Assembly: GCA_032160705.1 (NCBI GenBank)
Contig: JAVHVE010000001.1
Coordinates: 52,353-116,352 of the forward strand
DNA length: 64,000 nt
Source: QHXM01 sp032160705
GTDB lineage: Bacteria > Acidobacteriota > Blastocatellia > Pyrinomonadales > Pyrinomonadaceae
Direction of reading: 5' to 3'
Shown: in pieces, positions 8,898 to 16,986 of the stretch
How positions within the stretch are numbered: the first letter of the stretch is position 1
Layout: the number at the start of each line of letters is the position of its first letter
Notes under the pieces: generated by a model
Seen by the model: the letters and a program-made list of their open reading frames with translations, nothing else
Databases searched by the model: none
Told to the model about the DNA's origin: nothing
Position numbers and translations under genes: made by a program

Positions 8898-10553
8898 TCA
8901 AGTAATAATTGTCGGCTCGTCTCTGCCACACCATTCCCTGAGCTTGAGCAGTTGCCTGGCGAATTGAATCAAAGGCCGAAGCACTTCATCAATAGGCTTG
9001 ATGCCTTCGTCTCTCAGATAGCGCTCCACATACAGGCGCAAGGTCGCGCCTTCAGTGCCTGTGCCGGAGAGACGGCAGACGATGCGTGAGCCATCGTCCA
9101 GCAGAATGCGTATGCCTTGATGATCGCTCCGGCTGCCGTCCACAGGGTCTGTGTAGCTGAAGTCGTCGGCGCGCGCGACGAGGCTCTCGGCAACAGGTAG
9201 CCCCTGTAATTTCGGGAGGTTATTTCGCAGCTCTTCAACCATTCGGGTCGCTGCCCCGGCGTCCAAGCCTTCATAGTCGTGACGCTGGTAGTAGCTGCGA
9301 CCAAAACGTTGCCAGTGCTCATGCACTACCTCCGCGACAGATTTGCGCGTCGTGGCAAGGATCGAGAGCCAGGAGAGCACAGCCCACAGCCCATCTTTTT
9401 CGCGTACATGACTTGAGCCTGTGCCGAAACTCTCTTCACCACAGATCGTACAGAGCCCCGCATCCATCAGATTGCCAAAGAACTTCCAGCCCGTCGGCGT
9501 TTCATAGCAGGGAACGTTTAGCTCTGCGGCTACGCGGTCAACCGCCGCGCTCGTTGGCATTGAGCGCGCTAACCCTGCGAGACCCTGACGATAACCGGGA
9601 ATCGAGCGCGCGGCGTGTTCGGCGATGATGGCCAGCGAATCGCCCGGAGTGACAAAGAAGTTTCGTCCGAGAATGAGGTTGCGATCACCGTCGCCGTCAC
9701 AGGCTGCGCCAAAGTCCGGCGCATCCTTCTCCGCCAGATGTGCGACCAGCTCTGCGGCGTGCGCGAGATTGGGATCGGGATGATGACCGCCAAAGTCTTC
9801 GAGCGGCGTGCCGTTGATGACCGTGCTGGCGTGCGCGCCGAGTCGCTCTTCCAGAATGTAATGAGCATACGGGCCTGTGACGGCGTGCATCGCATCGAAC
9901 TGCATCCGAAAACCGCTCGTGAAGAGCGCGCGCAAAGCCTCGAAATCAAACAACTCCTCCATGACTGCCGTGTAGTCTGTGAGAGGATCAATGACGACAA
10001 TCTCTGTCGCGCCCAACCGTGCGCTGCCTTCATGTTCGAGGTCTATGTCAGGGGTGTCGAGCGTCAGGTATTCGGTGAGCTGGAGTGTCTCTTCATAGAT
10101 GCGTGCGGTGATGCTTTCTGGCGCTGGGCCGCCGTTGCGTATGTTGTACTTGATGCCGAAATCGGCATCAAGACCGCCGGGATTATGGCTGGCGGAAAGC
10201 ACGAGCCCGCCGAGAGCGCCGCGACGACGAATGACTGCCGACACCGCCGGGGTTGATAAGATTCCACCGCGCCCCACCAGCACGCGCCCCACCCCGTTTG
10301 CCGCCGCCATGCGAAGAATCTTCTGAATGGCCTCACGGTTATAATAGCGACCGTCTCCCCCCACCACGAGCGTTTCTTCATTGAACCCCGCCGGCCCTGT
10401 CTCTGCACGCACGGTATTGAAGACCGCCTGCACAAAATTCTCCAGATAATTGGGCTGCATGAAAACGCGCGTCTTCTTCCGCAGCCCGGAAGTGCCGGGG
10501 CGCTGGTCGGGGAAAGCAGTTGTGCGAATGGTTTTTGTGCCGGTGTTCTGCAT
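8898..10553 (-). CDS. pgm: Alpha-D-glucose phosphate-specific phosphoglucomutase
   Basis: The enzyme interconverts glucose-1-phosphate and glucose-6-phosphate. Motifs in order: RPGTSGLRKK near residue 18, the phosphoserine loop LSASHNPGG (S122), FGIKYNIRNGGPA, the Mg-binding CDGDGDRN, the sugar-binding GEESFG, and the phosphate-binding RLSGTGTEGAT. This is the long (about 550 aa) PGM typical of eukaryotes and some bacteria. The frame stays open to 10679, but AGAGG just upstream supports the double ATG at 10553/10556; 10553 gives the better spacing. First gene of a minus-strand unit with gntK. Confidence 0.92.
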   Translation of the reverse strand: MQNTGTKTIRTTAFPDQRPGTSGLRKKTRVFMQPNYLENFVQAVFNTVRAETGPAGFNEETLVVGGDGRYYNREAIQKILRMAAANGVGRVLVGRGGILSTPAVSAVIRRRGALGGLVLSASHNPGGLDADFGIKYNIRNGGPAPESITARIYEETLQLTEYLTLDTPDIDLEHEGSARLGATEIVVIDPLTDYTAVMEELFDFEALRALFTSGFRMQFDAMHAVTGPYAHYILEERLGAHASTVINGTPLEDFGGHHPDPNLAHAAELVAHLAEKDAPDFGAACDGDGDRNLILGRNFFVTPGDSLAIIAEHAARSIPGYRQGLAGLARSMPTSAAVDRVAAELNVPCYETPTGWKFFGNLMDAGLCTICGEESFGTGSSHVREKDGLWAVLSWLSILATTRKSVAEVVHEHWQRFGRSYYQRHDYEGLDAGAATRMVEELRNNLPKLQGLPVAESLVARADDFSYTDPVDGSRSDHQGIRILLDDGSRIVCRLSGTGTEGATLRLYVERYLRDEGIKPIDEVLRPLIQFARQLLKLREWCGRDEPTIIT

Positions 10554-10672
10554 CATGACCTCTGGGCGGTTCATCAATCTAAAGAGCAACCGAAGAAAGG
10601 CTGGGCTACTTTGTTCGAGACGTTTAACTGAAGAGCTTCTCCTTGGATTGTATCGCATGACGGACGAATTAC

Positions 10673-10700
10673 TTGACATATTTATCAGGAGCGTTAAAGT
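10673..10700 (+). promoter_or_regulatory. Candidate sigma-70 promoter for the secreted orphan at 10770
   Basis: TTGACA at 10673-10678 (perfect -35) is followed after 16 bases by TAAAGT at 10695-10700 (4 of 6 matches to -10). Transcription would begin near 10707, about 63 bases before the ATG. Confidence 0.45.
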
Positions 10701-10769
10701 AGATAAAGTTAGTTTTCACTTGCCCTGACCCTCACTCACAATTTGAAACTTAAAAACGAGTCAAGGCTG

Positions 10770-12191
10770 ATGAATACTGCCTACGCTTGCGCCTCTGTGC
10801 GCCGCTACCGTCCCGGTTTCTTTTTCATGGCGATCAAGGGAATCATTTTCGCCGCCTTCATCATTTGCGCCGCGTCCTATCCGGCACAGAGTGCGCCCGA
10901 ATTAATCAAGCAGACCGACTCGACGCGCGCCGTCGCGCTCGAATCTGTGTCGTGGACGCGTGAGCCGTTCCCGCTCATCCAGCCAGTTCCGTTTAGTGCC
11001 GACGGGCGCACACGCATCATGCTCTTCGCCAAAAATGTGGACTTGCTTCCGGGCGAGGACGCTTCCGTCGTCAGCGCCGAGGCCGAGGACGCCACGCGCA
11101 CACGCTATCCATTAACGGTCGAGTATGTCGGGCGTGTGCCCGGATTCGATTGGCTGAGTGTGGTGATTGTCAGATTGCATGACAGTTGGGAAGACATCGG
11201 TGATGTGCTCATCGGCATTAGCCTGCGCGGGATGGTGAGCAACCGCGTGCGCGTCGGCATCGGGCACATCGGGGGCGGCCCGCCTGACGACGGCGGCGCA
11301 GTTTCACCCGTGCCCGACCTGGGAGCGGGCACGAGCCTGCACGGTAAGCGTGTCTTTCCCTCTGATAATCCATGGAACGAAGACATCTCAGGGCTTCCCG
11401 TTGATCCGAATTCCAGTAACCTGATTGCCGGCATCGGACTTAATACCGGCCTGCACCCGGATTTCGGGACTGTCTGGGCGGGCGCTCCCAACGGCATTCC
11501 CTACGTGGTCGTCTCCGGCACGCAAGCGAAAGTGCCTATCAACTTCACAGCCTATGGAGACGAAAGCGATGCGGGGCCGTATCCTGTTCCGCCCGGCGCA
11601 CCCATCGAAGGTGGAGCAAACGCAAACGGCGACCGTCACGTTATCGTCATTGATCGTGACAACTGGAAACTTTACGAATTGTACTCGGCCTCTCCTGTGC
11701 AGGGCGGCGCGAGTTGGAACGCAGCGGGCGGTGCGGTCTTCGATTTAAACTCCAATCAGCTACGCCCGGCGGGTTGGACTTCGGCTGACGCAGCGGGCTT
11801 GCCTATCTTCCCCGGTCTGGTGCGTTACGATGAAGTCTTCGAGTTGAAGGAAATCACGCACGCCCTGCGCTTCACGGCTCAATCAACACGCCGCGCTTAC
11901 GTCTATCCTGCGCGCCACTTCGCCAGCAGCAACACGAATCCCAATCTGCCCCCGATGGGAATGCGCGTGCGTCTGAAAGCTTCGTTCGATGTCTCGCGCT
12001 TTTCGCCCGCGATGCAGGTCATCCTCCTTGCTCTGAAAAAATACGGGATGATTCTGGCAGACAACGGCAGCAATTGGTACGTCAGCGGCGCGCCCGACCC
12101 GCGTTGGAACGATGAAGAGCTAAACACATTGAAGGCGATTAAAGGCTCTGACTTTGAAGTCGTGAAGATGGGAACAATTGTCGAGAGATAA
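10770..12191 (+). CDS. Conserved secreted protein of unknown function
   Basis: I recognise no characterised function. The ATG at 10770 follows AAGG; a hydrophobic signal segment (IKGIIFAAFIICAASYPAQSA) begins some 19 residues later, so the real start might be the ATG at 10827, which gives a textbook signal peptide. Residues ~90-180 look like an Ig-like beta domain. A Gly/Pro linker follows. The last ~280 residues form one conserved-looking domain with many invariant-type motifs: FPSDNPWNEDISG, LHPDFGT, GDRHVIVIDRD, LYELYSA, PGLVRYDEV, HALRFT, YVYPARHFASS, PPMGMRVRLKA and GMILADNGSNWY. The Asp/His-rich motifs could form an active site, but none can be named. Convergent with the oxygenase gene, 18-base gap. 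Confidence 0.75.
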   Translation: MNTAYACASVRRYRPGFFFMAIKGIIFAAFIICAASYPAQSAPELIKQTDSTRAVALESVSWTREPFPLIQPVPFSADGRTRIMLFAKNVDLLPGEDASVVSAEAEDATRTRYPLTVEYVGRVPGFDWLSVVIVRLHDSWEDIGDVLIGISLRGMVSNRVRVGIGHIGGGPPDDGGAVSPVPDLGAGTSLHGKRVFPSDNPWNEDISGLPVDPNSSNLIAGIGLNTGLHPDFGTVWAGAPNGIPYVVVSGTQAKVPINFTAYGDESDAGPYPVPPGAPIEGGANANGDRHVIVIDRDNWKLYELYSASPVQGGASWNAAGGAVFDLNSNQLRPAGWTSADAAGLPIFPGLVRYDEVFELKEITHALRFTAQSTRRAYVYPARHFASSNTNPNLPPMGMRVRLKASFDVSRFSPAMQVILLALKKYGMILADNGSNWYVSGAPDPRWNDEELNTLKAIKGSDFEVVKMGTIVER

Positions 12192-12209
12192 AATCGTTCA
12201 GGTTCAGCG

Positions 12210-13319
12210 CTAGATGCCCGCGAGCAGGTCAGCGTAAAGAAGCCTGTGGAAGAGGTGCTCTCCGGCCTCGCGGCGAACTGAGAGCCGCCCGGCCACGTAT
12301 GCTCTGGAAGTCAGCCCGCGTTGAACCGATTTGCAAATGGCCACGTCTTCATCCTGAATCCGCTGGCCGACATTGATGCTGGCGAGATTACGCTCACGCG
12401 ATTGCTCCGAGATGTCCGCGAAGTAGAAGTCGAAGATGACTTCGGTGCGATCAACTCCGAGCGGGCGCACCGTGTTCGTGTCCATCATCCCCTCGTACCA
12501 GTTGAGCATAAAGTTAGGATAGAGCCAGTAGTAAAGCGCGCGAGAACCCTGGCGAACCGCGCCGGTCTGCGCCTCTGCTCCCTCCGCCACAATCGGGCTT
12601 GTCTGAAGACAGAAGCGCGCGCCGTTCTCAATCGTGTACCGGCTATAGTCGAGCACGCTGTCCAGTCCCTTGTGAAGATAGGGGACGTGATAGCCGCCAT
12701 CTAGATAGTTATCTACAAAAACTTTCCAGTTGCAGTCGAAAGTAAAGACTCGCCGCTCCATCCAATGTAAGCTGCCGAGGCTCAGCAGCTTCGCCTGCGC
12801 GATTAAATCTGAGCCGAGAAAGTCTTCCAACGAAGAGCCGCCCGCAGCGAGCTTCACGAAGACCCACTTTTCCCAGATAGCTGTTTCCAGAGGCACGAGC
12901 CCGTTGACCGTTCGATCAAAGTTGCAGACGCCTGCGAAATCCGGCGTGCCCTTAAGCTCGCCTTCAAGCGTGTACGTCCAGCCGTGATAAGGGCAGCGCA
13001 GATGGGGCGCTGTTCCTTCCGCTTCTGTCATGACGGCGGCGGCATGATGGCGGCAGACGTTGAAGAAACCGCGCAAGACGCAATCGCTTCCCCTGACAAT
13101 CAGGATTGGTTCTCCGGCCAGTTCCCAGGTGATGTACTGTCCCGGCTCTGCGACTTGCTCTGCGCGCCCGACCATCTGCCATGAGCGCGAAAAAACTGTT
13201 TGTCGTTCCAAATCCGAGACACACGAATCCCTGTACCACGCAGCCAGAATTGTCCAAGCCTCATTCAGCGGGGCATCTGCGTTGTAGCTCTCGATAATCT
13301 CTCTGAGGGAAGGTGTCAT
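12210..13319 (-). CDS. Rieske-type ring-hydroxylating oxygenase, alpha subunit
   Basis: The N-terminal Rieske domain has both [2Fe-2S] ligand pairs: C89-R-H91 in NVCRHHAAAV and C109-P-Y-H112 in CPYHGWTY. The C-terminal catalytic domain has the mononuclear iron motif NYLDGGYHVPYLH and a late acidic residue in IQDEDV. At 369 residues it matches the single-component family that includes choline/glycine-betaine monooxygenases and aromatic dioxygenase alpha subunits. No reductase or ferredoxin gene lies beside it, so the electron donor must be encoded elsewhere. Substrate unknown. Confidence 0.85.
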   Translation of the reverse strand: MTPSLREIIESYNADAPLNEAWTILAAWYRDSCVSDLERQTVFSRSWQMVGRAEQVAEPGQYITWELAGEPILIVRGSDCVLRGFFNVCRHHAAAVMTEAEGTAPHLRCPYHGWTYTLEGELKGTPDFAGVCNFDRTVNGLVPLETAIWEKWVFVKLAAGGSSLEDFLGSDLIAQAKLLSLGSLHWMERRVFTFDCNWKVFVDNYLDGGYHVPYLHKGLDSVLDYSRYTIENGARFCLQTSPIVAEGAEAQTGAVRQGSRALYYWLYPNFMLNWYEGMMDTNTVRPLGVDRTEVIFDFYFADISEQSRERNLASINVGQRIQDEDVAICKSVQRGLTSRAYVAGRLSVRREAGEHLFHRLLYADLLAGI

Positions 13320-13453
13320 CGGATCACCATTTTCAAGATTGTCCGCATTGAACTTTGCTCACAAGACTATAATTCAGGGCGAGAGTCAATCTCAACAAAC
13401 TTGGTCGTACCGACTGGTTGCAATCTCTATATCAGGAACTCGGAAAAACCTTA

Positions 13454-13527
13454 ATCCACGAAGTCACACGAAACGACGCGAAGAAAAGAGAAGAATCTTT
13501 CGTGTTGTTTCGTGTGACTTCGTGGAT
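13454..13527. repeat. Inverted repeat with 21-bp perfect stem, 10-nt periodic arms
   Basis: 13454-13474 is exactly complementary to 13507-13527; the inner loop extends the pairing imperfectly. ACGAA recurs about every 10 bases in the arm. It lies in the 249-base gap between the divergent oxygenase and SRPBCC genes. Its architecture resembles the heptad hairpins of this window but with a different period. Confidence 0.75.
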
Positions 13528-13568
13528 CGTCTTCTTCTTCGAACTGACGTTAAGTTACACTCAACGCG

Positions 13569-14129
13569 ATGTTGATAAATTCATTCGCACCACATCCAGA
13601 CGCCGGTGAAATCCATAGGATCGAGATCGCGGCAGCGTGCGAGACGGTCTACCGGGCTCTCTGGACTACGGACATAGGAAGCTCTCCCGTAGTTAAGGGT
13701 CTGCTGGCGCTGCGCTCCCTCCCGTCGTTTATCTTGAATCCGAAGTGCCGCTGGCGCTCGCGCCGGAAGATTACTCTGCAAACTTTGATTGAGGCGGGAT
13801 TCGGTCGGCTGGCCGAAGAACCGGGCAGGGAAATCGTTCTGGGAATATCAGGGCGATTCTGGCGACCCGTGGGCAACACTGTGCCATTCAATCAAGCGGA
13901 TTTCTTTCGCCCTGTCCCGGCGGGGCTGGCCAGGGCTGTCTGGAACTTCACTGTCGAGGAGAGCGTCGCAGGTCAAACTATTCTCACGACGGAGACACGC
14001 ATCACCTGCGGGGACAAAGCAAGCAGGATAAAGTTTCGTGCCTACTGGCTTTTTGTGAGACCCTTTAGCGGCCTCATTCGCCTGGTGATGCTCAGAGCGG
14101 TGCGGCGCGCGTGCGAAGATGCTGACTGA
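13569..14129 (+). CDS. SRPBCC-superfamily (START-like) protein
   Basis: The protein has 186 residues. The start IHRIEIAAACETVYRALWTTD is typical of the first strand and helix of SRPBCC ligand-binding folds, and the end (LTTETRITCGDKASRIKFRAYW followed by a long C-terminal helix) fits the closing strands and helix. The fold binds hydrophobic ligands in a deep pocket; no enzymatic function can be assigned. No Shine-Dalgarno is evident before the ATG. The gene stands alone, divergent from the oxygenase and convergent with the kinase-like gene. Confidence 0.7.
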   Translation: MLINSFAPHPDAGEIHRIEIAAACETVYRALWTTDIGSSPVVKGLLALRSLPSFILNPKCRWRSRRKITLQTLIEAGFGRLAEEPGREIVLGISGRFWRPVGNTVPFNQADFFRPVPAGLARAVWNFTVEESVAGQTILTTETRITCGDKASRIKFRAYWLFVRPFSGLIRLVMLRAVRRACEDAD

Positions 14130-14164
14130 CGAATTGCTCTCAAGCCAACCAGAGCGTGGGCGAT

Positions 14165-15253
14165 TTATCCCAGTCCATCTATCCTTTTTTTCTCAATAGC
14201 CCGTTGCGCCAGATTGCCGCAGCCTCTAACCAACAAACCGAGATTGGAAAATCGCGGGTCGGTCGTGAATCCCTGCCGGTATCTGTGATAAATCTGCTGC
14301 ACAATGACGGCGATCTTCAGGAGCGCATAAGCAAAATAAAAGACAACGTCGCGGACATCTCGACCGCTCAGCCGCGCGTAATGTTCGACCATCTCGCGGC
14401 GGCTCAAGTTTCCGGGCAGCGCCGTCAAGCCGAAACCGAGTTGCTTCCACTCTGCGGGGTCGTCCACGTCAACCCAGTAGCCGAGCGTCGTTCCAAAATC
14501 CATCAATGGATCGCCGACGGTGGCCATTTCCCAGTCGAGGACTGCGACGACGCGCGACAAATCATCTGGCGCAAATACCACGTTATCGTACTTGTAATCG
14601 TTATGAATCAACGCTCGCCCGGAATCCTCCGGCGCATGTACGGCCAGCCACTCGGCCAGCTTCTCAATCTCTGGAACATCGTCTGTCCGTGCGTTGTAGT
14701 ATCTCTTTGTCCAGCCATCTATTTGACGCGAGACGTAGCCTTCCGCGCGACCCATCTCGCCGAGGCCAGCCGCTAGATAATCAATCGCGTGAATCTTCAC
14801 GAGGTTCTCAATGAAAGATTCTGACAGGCGACGCATGACATCCGAAGACAGCGCCAGACCTTCGGGCAAACGCGCACGCAGGATGATTCCGCCAACCCGC
14901 TCCATCAGGTAGAAGGGCGCACCGATCACCGATTCATCTTCACAGTAAAGGATGGGGCGGGGAACTTTTCCGTAGACCGGATAGAGCCGCGACAGAATCA
15001 GGAATTCGCGTCCCATGTCGTGCGCCGTCTTGATCTTCGCCCCGAACGGCGGGCGGCGCAGCACGAACTCTTGCTCACCCACGCGCAAAAGGTAGGTGAG
15101 ATTGGAGAAGCCTGCGGGGAACTGCTCGATCTCCGCCAATCCGTCGAGGCCGGGCAGCTTGCCGCGAAGATAGGCGAGAAGTTTTGAAGTGTCTAACTGC
15201 TCACCTTCACGCACGGGACGGGGATTGTCTTGAAGATGTTCCTGCAAGCTCAT
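14165..15253 (-). CDS. APH-like phosphotransferase associated with acyl-CoA dehydrogenase
   Basis: The 362-residue protein has the aminoglycoside/choline kinase fold: FPAGFSNLTYLLRVGEQEFVLRRPP at the N-lobe, the catalytic loop HNDYKYDNVVF and the metal-binding VLDWEMATVGDP. Bacterial relatives are routinely found beside acyl-CoA dehydrogenases, and the homologous domain is fused to one in human ACAD10/11, where 4-hydroxyacyl-CoAs are phosphorylated. Here the acyl-CoA dehydrogenase gene is immediately upstream (15-base gap), so a role in hydroxy-acid degradation rather than antibiotic resistance is the better inference. Confidence 0.85.
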   Translation of the reverse strand: MSLQEHLQDNPRPVREGEQLDTSKLLAYLRGKLPGLDGLAEIEQFPAGFSNLTYLLRVGEQEFVLRRPPFGAKIKTAHDMGREFLILSRLYPVYGKVPRPILYCEDESVIGAPFYLMERVGGIILRARLPEGLALSSDVMRRLSESFIENLVKIHAIDYLAAGLGEMGRAEGYVSRQIDGWTKRYYNARTDDVPEIEKLAEWLAVHAPEDSGRALIHNDYKYDNVVFAPDDLSRVVAVLDWEMATVGDPLMDFGTTLGYWVDVDDPAEWKQLGFGLTALPGNLSRREMVEHYARLSGRDVRDVVFYFAYALLKIAVIVQQIYHRYRQGFTTDPRFSNLGLLVRGCGNLAQRAIEKKRIDGLG

Positions 15254-15268
15254 CTCCGAAGAGGGAAG

Positions 15269-16477
15269 TTAGATAGAGACATCAACGCCGTATTTCCGCA
15301 ACGCGCTTCTCGCCACGACAGCTTTGTGTACCTCATCCGGCCCATCGTAGATACGCGCCGCGCGCTCGTGCCTGTACCAGTATGCCAGCACCGTGTCGTC
15401 CGTCAGGCCAAGCGCGCCATGCACCTGAATCGCGCGGTCGAGCACTTGCTGTAGAATACCCGCGACAAAAAACTTGATGAGCGAAATATCTTCGCGCGCC
15501 GCCGCCTGCCCTTCGTTGTCAATGCGTTCTGCCGTTTGCATCACGAGCAGGCGCGCGGCGCTAATCTCAGCGCGACTCTCAGCAATCCACGCCTGAACGC
15601 TCTGGCGGCTGCCCAAAGGCACTCCCGGAGAAAGCTCTCTGTGCGCGGCGTGCTCGCACATCATGTCGAACGCGCGTTCGCAGATGCCTATCCAGCGCAT
15701 ACAATGATGGATGCGACCCGGCCCCAATCGCTCCTGCGCGATGATGAAGCCAGCGCCCTCGCGCCCCAGCAGATTACGCTGCGGCACACGACAATCAACG
15801 TACCTGACCTCGGCGTGGCTCGCGTAATCGCTCCCCTCTTCGCCCATCACGCTGATGTTGCGGACAACGCGGAAACCTTTGGTGTCCAGAGGAACGATAA
15901 TCTGGCTGGCTCTCTTGTGCGGACTCGCCTCGTCGGGGTTGGTCACCGCCATGACGATGGCGAACGCTGCGCCGTCAGCCGAGGAAGTGAACCACTTGTG
16001 CCCGTTAATGACGTAATCCTCGCCGTCCTTCAACGCCCGTGTGCTCATCCACGTCGGGTTAGAACCGGGATGCTCTGGCTCAGTCATCGAAAAGCAGCTT
16101 CGCACTTCGCCGCGAACGAGCGGCCACAGGTACAATTCCTTCTGCTCCGGCGTCGCGTGCTCAATCAGGACTTCGAGGTTGCCTGCGTCGGGAGCCTGGC
16201 AGTTGAACAGGTAATGGCCGAGGGGCGTGCTGCCCAGTTCCTCGCTGACGCGTGCGAATTCCGTGAGTCGGAGGCCGAGACCGCCGTATTCGCGAGGAAG
16301 TTGAGGTGCCCACAGCCCCAGAGCTTTGACACGCTCGCGCTTCTCTTTCAGCGCGGGCAACAGGTCGCGGAAGGGGCGACTTAAAAACTCTCGCTCAAGC
16401 GGAAATACCTCTTCGCGGAGAAACTCGTGAATCTTTGATAACAAGGACGGCAAACTGTTCTCAGGGACAAGATTCAT
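15269..16477 (-). CDS. Acyl-CoA dehydrogenase
   Basis: The FAD-dependent enzyme oxidises acyl-CoA to enoyl-CoA. At 402 residues it has the family motifs SCFSMTEPEHPGSNPTWM (flavin/acyl binding), GHKWFTSSADGAAFAIVM, and near the C-terminus QVHGALGLTDDTVLAYWYRHERAARIYDGPDEVH, where the catalytic acid lies in the later helix. Members of this ACAD10/11-like branch occur with an APH-type kinase, which follows here on the same strand. First gene of that two-gene unit. Confidence 0.9.
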   Translation of the reverse strand: MNLVPENSLPSLLSKIHEFLREEVFPLEREFLSRPFRDLLPALKEKRERVKALGLWAPQLPREYGGLGLRLTEFARVSEELGSTPLGHYLFNCQAPDAGNLEVLIEHATPEQKELYLWPLVRGEVRSCFSMTEPEHPGSNPTWMSTRALKDGEDYVINGHKWFTSSADGAAFAIVMAVTNPDEASPHKRASQIIVPLDTKGFRVVRNISVMGEEGSDYASHAEVRYVDCRVPQRNLLGREGAGFIIAQERLGPGRIHHCMRWIGICERAFDMMCEHAAHRELSPGVPLGSRQSVQAWIAESRAEISAARLLVMQTAERIDNEGQAAAREDISLIKFFVAGILQQVLDRAIQVHGALGLTDDTVLAYWYRHERAARIYDGPDEVHKAVVARSALRKYGVDVSI

Positions 16478-16548
16478 GGGCGTGATTATGCAACATTGGC
16501 AGCAAATCTAAAACATGACCTGTTCGATGATTTTCCGCCTCTATGAAA

Positions 16549-16577
16549 TTGACTTCTCCGGCCTCTTTGGTTAAATT
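16549..16577 (+). promoter_or_regulatory. Candidate sigma-70 promoter of the thrS-infC-rpmI-rplT-pheST operon
   Basis: TTGACT (16549-16554), a 17-base spacer and TAAATT (16572-16577). The predicted start near 16584 gives a leader of about 400 nt before thrS. The leader has no convincing ORF; it holds an 8-bp hairpin around 16758-16783 (GAACCTGC pairing with GCGGGTTC) and the heptad hairpin next to the thrS start. No T-box signature was seen. Confidence 0.45.
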
Positions 16578-16827
16578 CTATAACTTCAAGAACGGCTACG
16601 CGCTCTTTCAAGGCGGTTTGCAGTTTCTTGACTGTGTGCAGACGGCAGGGGCTTCGCGGCTCAATTCCGTGCTTTACCTGCTATTTCACATTTTTGATAG
16701 GAAGCTCCAGAAGACCTTCGCATGAATCGAACATTTACACGATTCTGAAATTTAATTGCCGAACCTGCTCCAAGATGGCGGGTTCTGAGGCGAAGGCGCT
16801 CCTATCGAATCCGATCTGAAAGTAGTA

Positions 16828-16980
16828 AATCGTGAATCGTAAATCGTGAATCGTGCTGGGGCGCACATCTTTCGCCTCTTCATGCAAGATTCACGCAAGC
16901 GTGTAAGTCGTCAATGAGGCGTGATCGTTTCGGCGGTTGGGCGCGTCTCTTTCGCGATTTACCATTTTACGATTGACGAG
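16828..16980. repeat. Heptad-arm inverted repeat, AATCGTG class
   Basis: The left arm is four tandem heptamers (AATCGTG, AATCGTA, AATCGTG, AATCGTG; 16828-16855). The right arm, 16953-16980, is an imperfect inverse of the same units (CGATT and TTACGATT). The central part is unusually long (about 97 nt) and contains another inverse copy, GATTCACG, near 16887. The right arm ends 6 bases before the thrS ATG. Confidence 0.65.
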
Positions 16981-16986
16981 AAAGCC

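Noticed and set aside
16584..16986. T-box or tRNA-like element in the thrS leader
   Set aside because: No T-box sequence, no tRNA-like T-arm; only an 8-bp hairpin and the repeat were found.
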